From assembly GCA_945893085.1 (NCBI GenBank), contig CAMDEB010000003.1, positions 1 to 36,132 of the forward strand: a stretch of 36,132 nt of DNA. The letters run 5' to 3'. A program made the position numbers and the translations under genes. Origin of the DNA: Rhodoplanes serenus (GTDB lineage: Bacteria; Pseudomonadota; Alphaproteobacteria; Rhizobiales; Xanthobacteraceae). Position 1 is the first letter of the stretch, and each line of letters opens with the position of its first letter. This document shows, one piece after another, positions 19,343-27,297 of the stretch. The notes below the pieces were generated by a model that did no database searches, was not told the origin of the DNA, and worked only from the letters and a program-made list of their open reading frames with translations.

Positions 19343-20566
19343 TTATTTCGCGGATTTATCTTGTGAAATAAGCCGTAAATACAGTGCCTCGTAGCGCGAA
19401 ACCACGTCGTCCCAGGAGAACTCCTCCGCCCTTTGCCTCGATTTCCGCGCCAAATCGGCGGCAAGGCCGGGATCGGCCAGCACCCGGGCTACCGTGTCCG
19501 CGAGGGCAGCGGGGTCGCCCGGCGGGACCATCAGGCCATCTCGGCCGTTTCGGATGATGTCGCGGCAGCCAGGCGCATCGGTGGTGACGACCGGCAGTCC
19601 GGCCGCCATGGCTTCGACCAGGACGATGCCGAAGGTCTCGGTGATCGACGGCAGCACGAACAGGTCGGCCGTTTGATAGAGCGCCACGAGCTCGTCGGGG
19701 GGCAGCGCGAGCGGCGTGAGCTTGGAATCCGGGGCGCCGATCTGCTCGATCAGGATCGTCTCGGTCAGGACGCCGAGTTTTTCTGCATGCGCCCGCAGCG
19801 CATTGGTGCCCAGACCTGCAATCACCATGCGGAAGCCAGTCAGCCCTTGCGCTTTCATCACGGCTGTGGCTTCGAGCAATGTGATGAAGCTTTTCTTCGG
19901 GTGGTTGCGACCGACGGCGAGGACGACCTTTTCCTCTGGGCCGATGCCAAGCCGCCGGCGCGTCGCCAGCCGGTCGGTCGGCCGTTGCAGGCGCGCCACG
20001 TCGACGCCGTTCGGCACCATTGCAATCTTGTCTTCGGCGACGCCGATGGCGCGATACTCGGCTGCAACCGTGTCGGTCATCGCCACCAGACGATCCGCCT
20101 GCGGCAGCCATCGGCGGACCAGCGCGTCGATCCGTGGATTGAGGCGCGCGCCATAGCCGATCGCCGGTTCGCGCTGGATGTCCTCGCCGGCGCAGCGCAC
20201 AAGATGGGGAATCGCGCGACGGGTGCGCGCGTAATGCACGAGTGCGACGCCGGTCGGCCAGCCCATCGTGCAATGCCAAACATCGAAGCGATAGCGCCGA
20301 TACATCCACTCGAACCAAGCGTCGAGCACGGCGAAGCCGAGCGGAGGCGCATGCTGTAGCACGCCCCAGATTTTCGGCGGGAAGCCGATGACCTCGTAGG
20401 GCAACGACCAGCCGTGACGGAGCGCAGCACGATGGGGCGCCGTCACCATCACCACCGGCCGGTGACCGCGCTGCTGTAGGCGAAGCGCAATATTATGCAG
20501 GCCGACCTCGACGCCGCCGAGACCGGGCAAGAAGCTCGAAGTCGGAAGGGCGACAGTGAGCGTCAT
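19343..20566 (-). CDS. Glycosyltransferase family 4
   Basis: MTLTVALPTSSFLPGLGGVEVGLHNIALRLQQRGH; VVLAVGRNHPKKSF; LFVLPSITETFGIVLVEAMAAGLPVVTTDAPGCRDII (E-x7-E). Confidence 0.92.
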   Translation of the reverse strand: MTLTVALPTSSFLPGLGGVEVGLHNIALRLQQRGHRPVVMVTAPHRAALRHGWSLPYEVIGFPPKIWGVLQHAPPLGFAVLDAWFEWMYRRYRFDVWHCTMGWPTGVALVHYARTRRAIPHLVRCAGEDIQREPAIGYGARLNPRIDALVRRWLPQADRLVAMTDTVAAEYRAIGVAEDKIAMVPNGVDVARLQRPTDRLATRRRLGIGPEEKVVLAVGRNHPKKSFITLLEATAVMKAQGLTGFRMVIAGLGTNALRAHAEKLGVLTETILIEQIGAPDSKLTPLALPPDELVALYQTADLFVLPSITETFGIVLVEAMAAGLPVVTTDAPGCRDIIRNGRDGLMVPPGDPAALADTVARVLADPGLAADLARKSRQRAEEFSWDDVVSRYEALYLRLISQDKSAK

Positions 20567-21810
20567 GGCTGCGCCCGCAGTACCGCCACAACGTCGAGCT
20601 CCGCACCGGGCGGCAGGGCCGTAAGCGCCTCCACCAGGCCGATGAATTGCCTGTCGATCCTCTCGGCCGACGCCATTTTCGCAATCGCATGCGCCGCCGC
20701 CGCCGATCGCTCTCGCGGCAGTCGGACGGTGTCCTGGACGGCATCGGCCCAGGCTCCGGCATCGAGCGGGCACAAATATCCACCCCGTGTCGTATCGATC
20801 CATTGCCGGAAGGCGGCCTCGCCGGCATTGGCGACCACCGGAACGCCGCAGGCCAGGCTTTCCAGCATCGGGGTCGCCAGGCCCTCGTCGCGATTCGGCA
20901 GCATGTAGGCATCGGCCAGCTTGATATAGGCGTCCGCTGGAACGAACTCCGGCACGATGAGCACGCGCTGTTCCAGCCCCAATTCTACGGTGCGCCGGCG
21001 AATGGCAGCGACATAGGCATGATCGCGTTCGCGCAACGGGCCGTGCGTCACGACCGGGCCGGCGATGACGAGTTTGAAGCGATCGGGCAGCTTCGCCATG
21101 ACATCGAGCAGGAATATCTGATTCTTCTGCGGCATGAACTTGGCGACCATGGACAACACCAGATCGTCCTTGGCGAACGGCGTATATCGCGCCCGCAGTT
21201 CCGAACGCCGGTCGACGGATGGGAAAAAGCGTTCGCCATCGATCGGATTGGGCCGGCTCCAGACATTTTTCGTGAAGCCTTCCTTGGCGCAGCGCTCGGC
21301 CAGCGCTGTTGAAATGGCAACGATGAGACATTGTTGGTGCAATCGGCGCCGCAGCCAGAAGCCGAGGCGAAGCCCAGGCAGCGTCTGCAGCGGCGAGGCT
21401 TCGGTGGTCACAAGCTCGATGATGAGTGGCTGCCGTCGCGCTGCCGCCCAGGCGATGGCAGCGGCTGTAACCGATGAACTGCCGAATACGTGGATGACGT
21501 CGAAGCTGGACCGTCGCAGCCGGAACCAAAGCCGCGCCGCTTCCGACCAGCTACGAACGGCCTGCAAGATTCTGGCAAGCGGGGCGTTTGCGCCGCGCCA
21601 GTTTGGGAACAGCCGCGACGATACTCGTTCGACCGGAATCCCGTCGTGCACGTAGGAACTGTCGCCCAGGAATTCGGTCGATCCGGCGATGACACGCCAG
21701 GAAATCGAACCGGATTGCAGCGCCAGTCGCCGATAGGTGTTGTGGATGCGCAGGCCGGGGCCGGCATATTCAGGCAGAAACTTGCTGCCGACCAGCAGGA
21801 TTCTCAGCAT
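20563..21810 (-). CDS. Glycosyltransferase family 4
   Basis: MLRILLVGSKFLPEYAGPGLRIHNTYRRLA; AKFMPQKNQIFLLDVMAKLPDRFKLVIAGP; YMLPNRDEGLATPMLESLACGVPVVAN. Confidence 0.88.
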   Translation of the reverse strand: MLRILLVGSKFLPEYAGPGLRIHNTYRRLALQSGSISWRVIAGSTEFLGDSSYVHDGIPVERVSSRLFPNWRGANAPLARILQAVRSWSEAARLWFRLRRSSFDVIHVFGSSSVTAAAIAWAAARRQPLIIELVTTEASPLQTLPGLRLGFWLRRRLHQQCLIVAISTALAERCAKEGFTKNVWSRPNPIDGERFFPSVDRRSELRARYTPFAKDDLVLSMVAKFMPQKNQIFLLDVMAKLPDRFKLVIAGPVVTHGPLRERDHAYVAAIRRRTVELGLEQRVLIVPEFVPADAYIKLADAYMLPNRDEGLATPMLESLACGVPVVANAGEAAFRQWIDTTRGGYLCPLDAGAWADAVQDTVRLPRERSAAAAHAIAKMASAERIDRQFIGLVEALTALPPGAELDVVAVLRAQP

Positions 21811-21892
21811 GCGGCACGCGGCGAGCGAACAATCATGATTCGTCGGCCTGACGCGGGGATGCCGTCGCGATAGGGCCCGGGCGGCACCGGGA

Positions 21893-22840
21893 TCAGGCCC
21901 GCTTTTGCAAAAGGATCGTACGCGCACCGCCAATCTTGCAAATGAAGTCCACGGCATCGTCGTCGCGGATGTTCTCGTAGATCACCCGTTCGACATCATC
22001 CGTCAAAACGCGATCGGTGCCGGCATAGCCGCGCGCCTCCACCAGCGCCGTTCCGCGCTGCGACGACGAAGCCAGATAGCGAACGTGATAGCCGAGCGCG
22101 AACAGATTGCGCAGCGGCTTTTCCATGTCGTGGCTGGCGTCGTAGCGGGACAAATGCGTCTCGAAAATAATCATCGGCGCCAGTTCGCCGCGTTCGATGG
22201 CGCCGATCATGCCGTTGAAGACCTCGACCTCGTGGCCCTCCACGTCCATGCGAATGAGATCGGGCCGGCCGTGTTCCTTCGCCAATTCGGGAACGGTATA
22301 GGTGCGGACCTTTACGGTTTGTCCCGAAAGATGTGTTTTGCCGCTGCCGGTGGCATGGAACGTATTGAGGTTTGATTGATGGGCCAGAAAGAATTCGCGT
22401 TCGCCCGCGCTGTCGGATACCGCGCCGGCGATCACGGGGACGCCGCCATAGCCGTTCAGCGCCAGATTTTTCTTGAGTAGCTCGACATTCGTCGGCGACG
22501 GCTCGACGGCGATCATTCGCCCGGTTGGGCCGATCAGGCCGAGCTCCATCAGCACGTAATAGCCAAGGTTGGCGCCGATATCGAGAACTGCCATCCCGGG
22601 CTTCAGCACTTTCTCGAGAATGATTTTGTGGTCGATCTCGCGGGTGCCAAACAGGATGAGCGAGCGGCTGATACCCTTATCCTCAAGATCGAGCAGCATG
22701 CGGTAGTCATGGATGCGGCGTTCGATGAAACGCCGTCGCAGCACGTGCTTTTGCAGTCCACTGCTCAATGCGTTCACGACCGCCGAGGCAAGTGCGGCGG
22801 GTCCGCGGGTTCGCAGGGTGACCAGCGCGCCGTTCAGCAT
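21893..22840 (-). CDS. FkbM-family methyltransferase
   Basis: GMAVLDIGANLGYYVLMELGLIGPTGRMIAVEPSPTNVELLKKNLALNG; DLIRMDVEGHEVEVFNGM. Confidence 0.88.
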   Translation of the reverse strand: MLNGALVTLRTRGPAALASAVVNALSSGLQKHVLRRRFIERRIHDYRMLLDLEDKGISRSLILFGTREIDHKIILEKVLKPGMAVLDIGANLGYYVLMELGLIGPTGRMIAVEPSPTNVELLKKNLALNGYGGVPVIAGAVSDSAGEREFFLAHQSNLNTFHATGSGKTHLSGQTVKVRTYTVPELAKEHGRPDLIRMDVEGHEVEVFNGMIGAIERGELAPMIIFETHLSRYDASHDMEKPLRNLFALGYHVRYLASSSQRGTALVEARGYAGTDRVLTDDVERVIYENIRDDDAVDFICKIGGARTILLQKRA

Positions 22841-23676
22841 GCCGCGACCCTATCGCGCGGCAGCAGCAGATATTCGTCGAGGCGGAAGGATTGCACCGGC
22901 GAGCCGTCGATTTCCCGGCACAGGTATCCTTGGGCTTCGATCAGGGCGACAAGTGCGTCGGTGCTGCTGCCCAGGAGCTTGAGATGCGCGGGATGGATGC
23001 TCAGGTAGATGCGCGGCCGGCAACGGCGCATCGTTTCAGCGGCGCCCTGCAACACCTGATATTCGGCACCCTCGACATCAATCTTGATGACCTGCGGGCA
23101 GAGGTTGCTGCGTTCGCAGAAGCTGTCGAGCGAAATCTGGCTGTGGCTGGTTTTGGTGAAGCGGCTCCGATCGCCTTTGACTGCAAACCCATTGAGTCCG
23201 CTTGCGCCCGCCTCTTCGAAGAACGGCACCTGATCCTCCTCCGTTCGTCCGACCAGGGTATCGATGACCTCGACATTCCTGATGTCGTTATCGGCGATAT
23301 GGCGCCGCAGGCATTGCAAGTTCCCGCTTGCCGGTTCGAATGTGTACACCCGGCCCCCCGGCGCCACCGCGCGGCTCATCGGCAATGTCACCAGCCCGAT
23401 ATGGCCGCCGACGTCGAACACGCAGTCGGCGCCGCGGCAAGCCTCGATGCATTCCCTGAAGCCGCTATTGTGAGCGCCGCCCCAGTTTTCGAAATTGCTG
23501 AACGCAAATTCCGGCTGCAGCAGGAACGGCCCGTAGGGGCCGATGCGCTGGGAACTCGGCCGGCTCAGCCCCGCCTGGCAAGCCATCCGATAGGCACGAC
23601 CAAGCAGCAGCCATACGGGACCGAGCGCCTTCATGGGACCGTGACGCAATCGCCGCAGGATCGCAACAGCGCTCAT
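22834..23676 (-). CDS. FkbM-family methyltransferase
   Basis: CVFDVGGHIGLVTLPMSRAVAPGGRVYTFEPASGNLQCLRRHIADN; QVIKIDVEGAEYQVLQGA. Confidence 0.85.
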   Translation of the reverse strand: MSAVAILRRLRHGPMKALGPVWLLLGRAYRMACQAGLSRPSSQRIGPYGPFLLQPEFAFSNFENWGGAHNSGFRECIEACRGADCVFDVGGHIGLVTLPMSRAVAPGGRVYTFEPASGNLQCLRRHIADNDIRNVEVIDTLVGRTEEDQVPFFEEAGASGLNGFAVKGDRSRFTKTSHSQISLDSFCERSNLCPQVIKIDVEGAEYQVLQGAAETMRRCRPRIYLSIHPAHLKLLGSSTDALVALIEAQGYLCREIDGSPVQSFRLDEYLLLPRDRVAAC

Positions 23677-24338
23677 GGCCGGCGCTGCTCGGCATGCTCC
23701 GGATCCTCCGCGGTTGCGCGGGGGAAGCGGGACACGCGCAGCATCCTCGGTGTCAGTATGCGGTCGCCCCCGATTTCCGCGGCAAGCCGATCGTAGGCGG
23801 CCTGCGGATTCTTCAACACTGTGAGCATCACCGCATCCCTCGGCGGCAATTGATCGAGGCTTGTTACGGCCCGCAGATTGCCCAGCGAGCCGCCATGTGG
23901 ATCCGCGATGCCGACCACCTCGATGCCGTATTCGGACGAGCAAAGCTGCGCCACCTCCGCGAGTTCGCTCAGCCCGTACAATGCAATGCGCGTCCAGCCG
24001 CGCTGCTTGCAATCGTCCAGCGCCGTCTCGCATTGCTTGCGCGCCACCCGAAAGAAGCTGAAGGACGCTTGCAGGTATTCTCCGGTCAGTCGGCTCTTCT
24101 CGATGAAGCCGTCAGCGGTCAGGTAGTAGGCATAGCGGCGCGGCGGCACCGACTTGATCTTGATCAGGCCCTTGCGGATGCAGCGCTTGAGATAAGCGTT
24201 GGTCAGGCCCAGCGCGATGCCGAGCTCGCTCGCGAGCGACCGCTGGGTGATGAGATGGTTCTGCTCCACCGAGGTGAGGACGGCGAGCACGATCTCCGAG
24301 CCGTCTTTGCCCCCCGGCAGTTTCTCCTCGGCGTCCAT
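23673..24338 (-). CDS. Winged-helix transcriptional regulator with C-terminal Rossmann-like domain
   Basis: VLTSVEQNHLITQRSLASELGIALGLTNAYLKRCIRKGLIKIKSVPPRRYAYYLTADGF (wHTH), then RIALYGLSELAEVAQLCSSEYGIEVVGIADP (nucleotide-binding-like beta-alpha-beta). Confidence 0.8.
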   Translation of the reverse strand: MDAEEKLPGGKDGSEIVLAVLTSVEQNHLITQRSLASELGIALGLTNAYLKRCIRKGLIKIKSVPPRRYAYYLTADGFIEKSRLTGEYLQASFSFFRVARKQCETALDDCKQRGWTRIALYGLSELAEVAQLCSSEYGIEVVGIADPHGGSLGNLRAVTSLDQLPPRDAVMLTVLKNPQAAYDRLAAEIGGDRILTPRMLRVSRFPRATAEDPEHAEQRRP

Positions 24339-24359
24339 TGGGTCCCGTCGATCTGGCTG

Positions 24360-24371
24360 GCCAAATTTGGC
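24360..24371. promoter_or_regulatory. Perfect 12-bp palindrome GCCAAATTTGGC, candidate operator upstream of the winged-helix regulator
   Basis: Read directly: 5'-GCCAAATTTGGC-3' equals its own reverse complement; 22 bp upstream of the regulator ATG at 24338. Confidence 0.5.
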
Positions 24372-24377
24372 AAATAT

Positions 24378-24405
24378 GCTATACGGTTCACTGTATGAAC
24401 GTCAA
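24378..24405 (-). promoter_or_regulatory. Candidate sigma70-like promoter for the minus-strand operon, with an inverted repeat in the spacer
   Basis: Minus strand TTGACG (24405-24400), 16-nt spacer, TATAGC (24383-24378). The spacer region carries GTTCA-N5-TGAAC (24386-24390 / 24396-24400). Confidence 0.4.
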
Positions 24406-24619
24406 TCGGAAGCTAAATGCAAGCCCTTAATATCGCTAATGGTTTTTCGCGAAAGGGCGTTGCGGCCTGCCGCTCCCTGGGAATTTTCATGCTATACAGC
24501 CGGCGGACCGCAAACCTTCCCTTGATCATTCCGATGACGGCGACGTCATGGCAGGAGCGGGCTTTCGAAGCGCCACTCGTGCGCTTCCCAGGCCCGATGG
24601 CGAGCATCGCAAGCCAAAC

Positions 24620-26551
24620 ATGACATCAAAACCGAGTTTTCGATCGCTTGCCGACACAACTCCGCGCGTCATCGGAGTTGGAACGTTCAGCGCCTCGGCG
24701 CGCGCCAAGCAGCTTGTCATGGAGGCGCTCGACAACAATCGGCTCTCCTATGGGCCGATGATGCAGCAGTTCGAGGCCGACTTCGCCAAGCTGCATGGCT
24801 GCCGGTTCGGGATCATGAGCAATTCCGGCACCAGCGCATTGCAGCTTGCGCTCCAGGCGATGAAGGAACTTCACGATTGGCAGGATGGGGACGAGGTCAT
24901 CATCCCCGCGGTGACCTTCGTCGCAACAGCCAACATCGTCCTGCACAACAGAATGATGCCGGTGGTGGTTGATGTCGATCCGAAATACTACGAGCTAAAC
25001 CCGGAATTGATCGAGCGGGCCATCACGCCGCGCACGCGAGCGATCATCCCGGTGCACCTGTTCGGCCAGCCTGCCGAAATGGCCCCGATCGTTGAAATTG
25101 CGCGAAAGCACTCGCTCAAGATCATCGAAGATTCCGCGGAAACCATGTTCGCGAGCTACGACGGACGGCGCGTCGGTTGTCTGGGGGATGTTGGCTGCTT
25201 TTCGACCTATGCCGCGCATCTTCTTGTCACAGGGGTCGGCGGTCTCAACACCACAAACGAACCGGACTACGCGATCAAGATTCGCTCGCTGCTGAACCAT
25301 GGCCGCGACTCGATCTACATTTCGATCGATGACGACAAGAACAAGTCGCAGGAGGAGTTGCGCACGATCATCGAGCGCCGATTCCGGTTCATCTCGATCG
25401 GTCACAGCTTTCGCTCGACCGAGATGGAAGCAGCGCTCGGTCTTGCGCAACTGGAGGATTGGCGGCCGGGAATCGAGCAAAGACGACGCAATGCGGCGCA
25501 GCTCACCCGCGCACTCAAGAAGTTCGACAATCATCTGCAGACACCCGAGATCCGTCCGGGATGCGAGCATTCGTTCATGATGTATCCGCTTGTCCTGCGC
25601 AGCGAAGATAAGCGTCGATTGGTCAACTTCCTCGAGGAAAACGGCATCGAGACGCGCGATATGCTCCCCCTGACCAACCAGCCTGTCTATCACCGGCTGC
25701 TGGGCTGGCGGGAGGATGAATTCCCGGTCGCGCAATGGATCAACAACAACGGGTTCTATGTCGGCTGCCACCAGGATCTGACCGACATCGATCTCGAATA
25801 TATTGTCGAGTCGTTCGACCGCTTTTTCCGGGGCGCGCCGTCGCAGCTTGCCGAGGGCGCAACCCTGGTCCTGCTGGTGGGACGCGACACCAAGCCCGGC
25901 AAGCTCGACCTGAACAGCCTCTCGACCGAACTGTTCACGCAGATATTGGTGATCGACGACAATGCTCCGCCCGCGGTCCGCGCCGAATTCGTGCAGGGGG
26001 GCTTCGAGGTCATTGACGCAAAGGGCGATGATCCATTGGATCTGATCGCAGCGTCCGGCGATGTGTTCCGCTCCGACTCCGTCGTCATATTTCCGCTCAA
26101 TGGGCAGTGGAATCCAAAGGACATCCCGCGCCTCATGGTCGCGCTGAGCCGTGGTTACGACCTCGTCATTGCTTCGCGCTTCATCATCGGCGGCGAGCGT
26201 CAGGGCGAGCACGGACATGTCCGGAGCTTGGGAAACCGCGTTTTCAATCTCTTTGCCAGCGTGCTGTTCGGCGGCAATCTCAGCGACGGCTTCAGCTCGT
26301 TCAGGGCGGTCCGCCGCTCCAAGCTGATGGCGGCCCGTCCGCCGGGGCGCGGCATCGTGAAATCCTTCGCGCTGTCGCTTGAGGCGCTCAAGCGCGGTTG
26401 GCGCATCCACGAGATTCCGACCGTCGAGATCACCAGATCGACCGGCCAGGTGATTGGCGACAGCCTTACCAGCATCGTTCCCGCGTTTGTGATTTTGGCA
26501 AGGGAATGGTGGTCGCAGCGCCGGCAACAGACGCCAGGGTCAAATCGATAA
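24620..26551 (+). CDS. Fusion: DegT/DnrJ/EryC1-fold PLP-type domain (PLP Lys apparently replaced by His) plus C-terminal GT2-like domain
   Basis: N-terminus GIMSNSGTSALQLALQ, DEVIIPAVTFVATANI, IIEDSAETMF, CFSTYAAHLLVTGVGGLNTTN. C-terminus VVIFPLNGQWNPKDIPRLMVALSRGYDLVIASRFIIGG...SLGNRVFNLFASVLFGGNLSDGFSSFRAVRR (DPM1-like GT2). Start ATG at 24620. Confidence 0.85.
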   Translation: MTSKPSFRSLADTTPRVIGVGTFSASARAKQLVMEALDNNRLSYGPMMQQFEADFAKLHGCRFGIMSNSGTSALQLALQAMKELHDWQDGDEVIIPAVTFVATANIVLHNRMMPVVVDVDPKYYELNPELIERAITPRTRAIIPVHLFGQPAEMAPIVEIARKHSLKIIEDSAETMFASYDGRRVGCLGDVGCFSTYAAHLLVTGVGGLNTTNEPDYAIKIRSLLNHGRDSIYISIDDDKNKSQEELRTIIERRFRFISIGHSFRSTEMEAALGLAQLEDWRPGIEQRRRNAAQLTRALKKFDNHLQTPEIRPGCEHSFMMYPLVLRSEDKRRLVNFLEENGIETRDMLPLTNQPVYHRLLGWREDEFPVAQWINNNGFYVGCHQDLTDIDLEYIVESFDRFFRGAPSQLAEGATLVLLVGRDTKPGKLDLNSLSTELFTQILVIDDNAPPAVRAEFVQGGFEVIDAKGDDPLDLIAASGDVFRSDSVVIFPLNGQWNPKDIPRLMVALSRGYDLVIASRFIIGGERQGEHGHVRSLGNRVFNLFASVLFGGNLSDGFSSFRAVRRSKLMAARPPGRGIVKSFALSLEALKRGWRIHEIPTVEITRSTGQVIGDSLTSIVPAFVILAREWWSQRRQQTPGSNR

Positions 26552-26561
26552 GCGGGGCGCG

Positions 26562-27266
26562 GTGGATATTCTTCTGTGCATGCTGGTACGCAATGAGAGG
26601 CAATGCCTTGAGGTCATTTTGCCGACTCTTCCCAAGCCGGGTCCCGGCGCGGGGTTCGACCGCTTGATAGCGGTGGATGGCGGGTCGACCGACGGCACGC
26701 TCGATGTGTTGCGCCGGGCGGGCATCGAGGTGTTTGAACAGACCCGGCGCGGTCGCGGCGCCGCCTGTATCGAGGCGATGGAGAAATTCACCGCCGATGC
26801 CTATTTGTTTTTCTCGCCCGACGGAAATGAGGATGTGGCCGATCTGCCGAAGTTTCGCGGCTATCTCGATGACGGCGCCGACCTCGTCATCGCCTCGCGA
26901 ATGATGGCCGGCGCCGTCAACGAGGAGGACGCTGGCTTCTTCAAGCCGCGCAAGATCGCCAATCTCGGGTTCAATCTGGGGGCCAATTTGGTATTTCGCA
27001 GGAGTGGCCCGTTCATCACGGATTCCATAAACGGCTTCCGGGCGATCCGCCGCACGCTTGCGGAGCGGCTGCAACTCGATGCGGCCGACTACACGATCGA
27101 ATATCAGATGACGATTCGCGCATTGCGGGCCGGCGCGCGGGTGATCGAATTCCCGACCCACGAATATCCGCGGATCGCGGGACAGACCGGGGCGCCGAGC
27201 TTTGCCACGGGCGTCAGCTTCATCCGGCGTTTCTTCACCGAATTGCGCGTTCCTGCTCCGACATGA
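26562..27266 (+). CDS. Glycosyltransferase family 2 (DPM1-like)
   Basis: VDILLCMLVRNERQCLEVILPTL...LIAVDGGSTDGTLDVLRRAG...LFFSPDGNEDVADLPKF...DLVIASRMM; GTG start. Confidence 0.85.
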   Translation: MDILLCMLVRNERQCLEVILPTLPKPGPGAGFDRLIAVDGGSTDGTLDVLRRAGIEVFEQTRRGRGAACIEAMEKFTADAYLFFSPDGNEDVADLPKFRGYLDDGADLVIASRMMAGAVNEEDAGFFKPRKIANLGFNLGANLVFRRSGPFITDSINGFRAIRRTLAERLQLDAADYTIEYQMTIRALRAGARVIEFPTHEYPRIAGQTGAPSFATGVSFIRRFFTELRVPAPT

Positions 27267-27297
27267 TCGTCGCAGCTCGCCATGAAATAGACGACTG

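Noticed and set aside
19258-19464. 68-aa ORF upstream of the radical SAM gene, considered as a RiPP precursor
   Set aside because: Mostly overlaps the end of the GT4 gene in another frame, and shows no leader/core pattern or RBS support.
21873-21900. GC-rich inverted repeats after the FkbM stop, considered as an intrinsic terminator
   Set aside because: Short arms (5 bp), competing pairings and no T tract on the transcribed side.
24357-24374. Possible sigma54 promoter (ctGGccaaattTGGC)
   Set aside because: GG-to-GC spacing is 9 nt rather than the required 10, and the sequence is better described as a palindrome.
24417-24623. 68-aa plus-strand ORF in the divergent control region, considered as a leader peptide
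   Set aside because: No clear RBS or attenuator structure visible; it merely overlaps the start of the fusion gene. Cannot be supported.
24995-26527. 510-aa minus-strand ORF opposite the PLP/GT2 fusion
   Set aside because: Shadow of the supported plus-strand gene, which carries clear family motifs.
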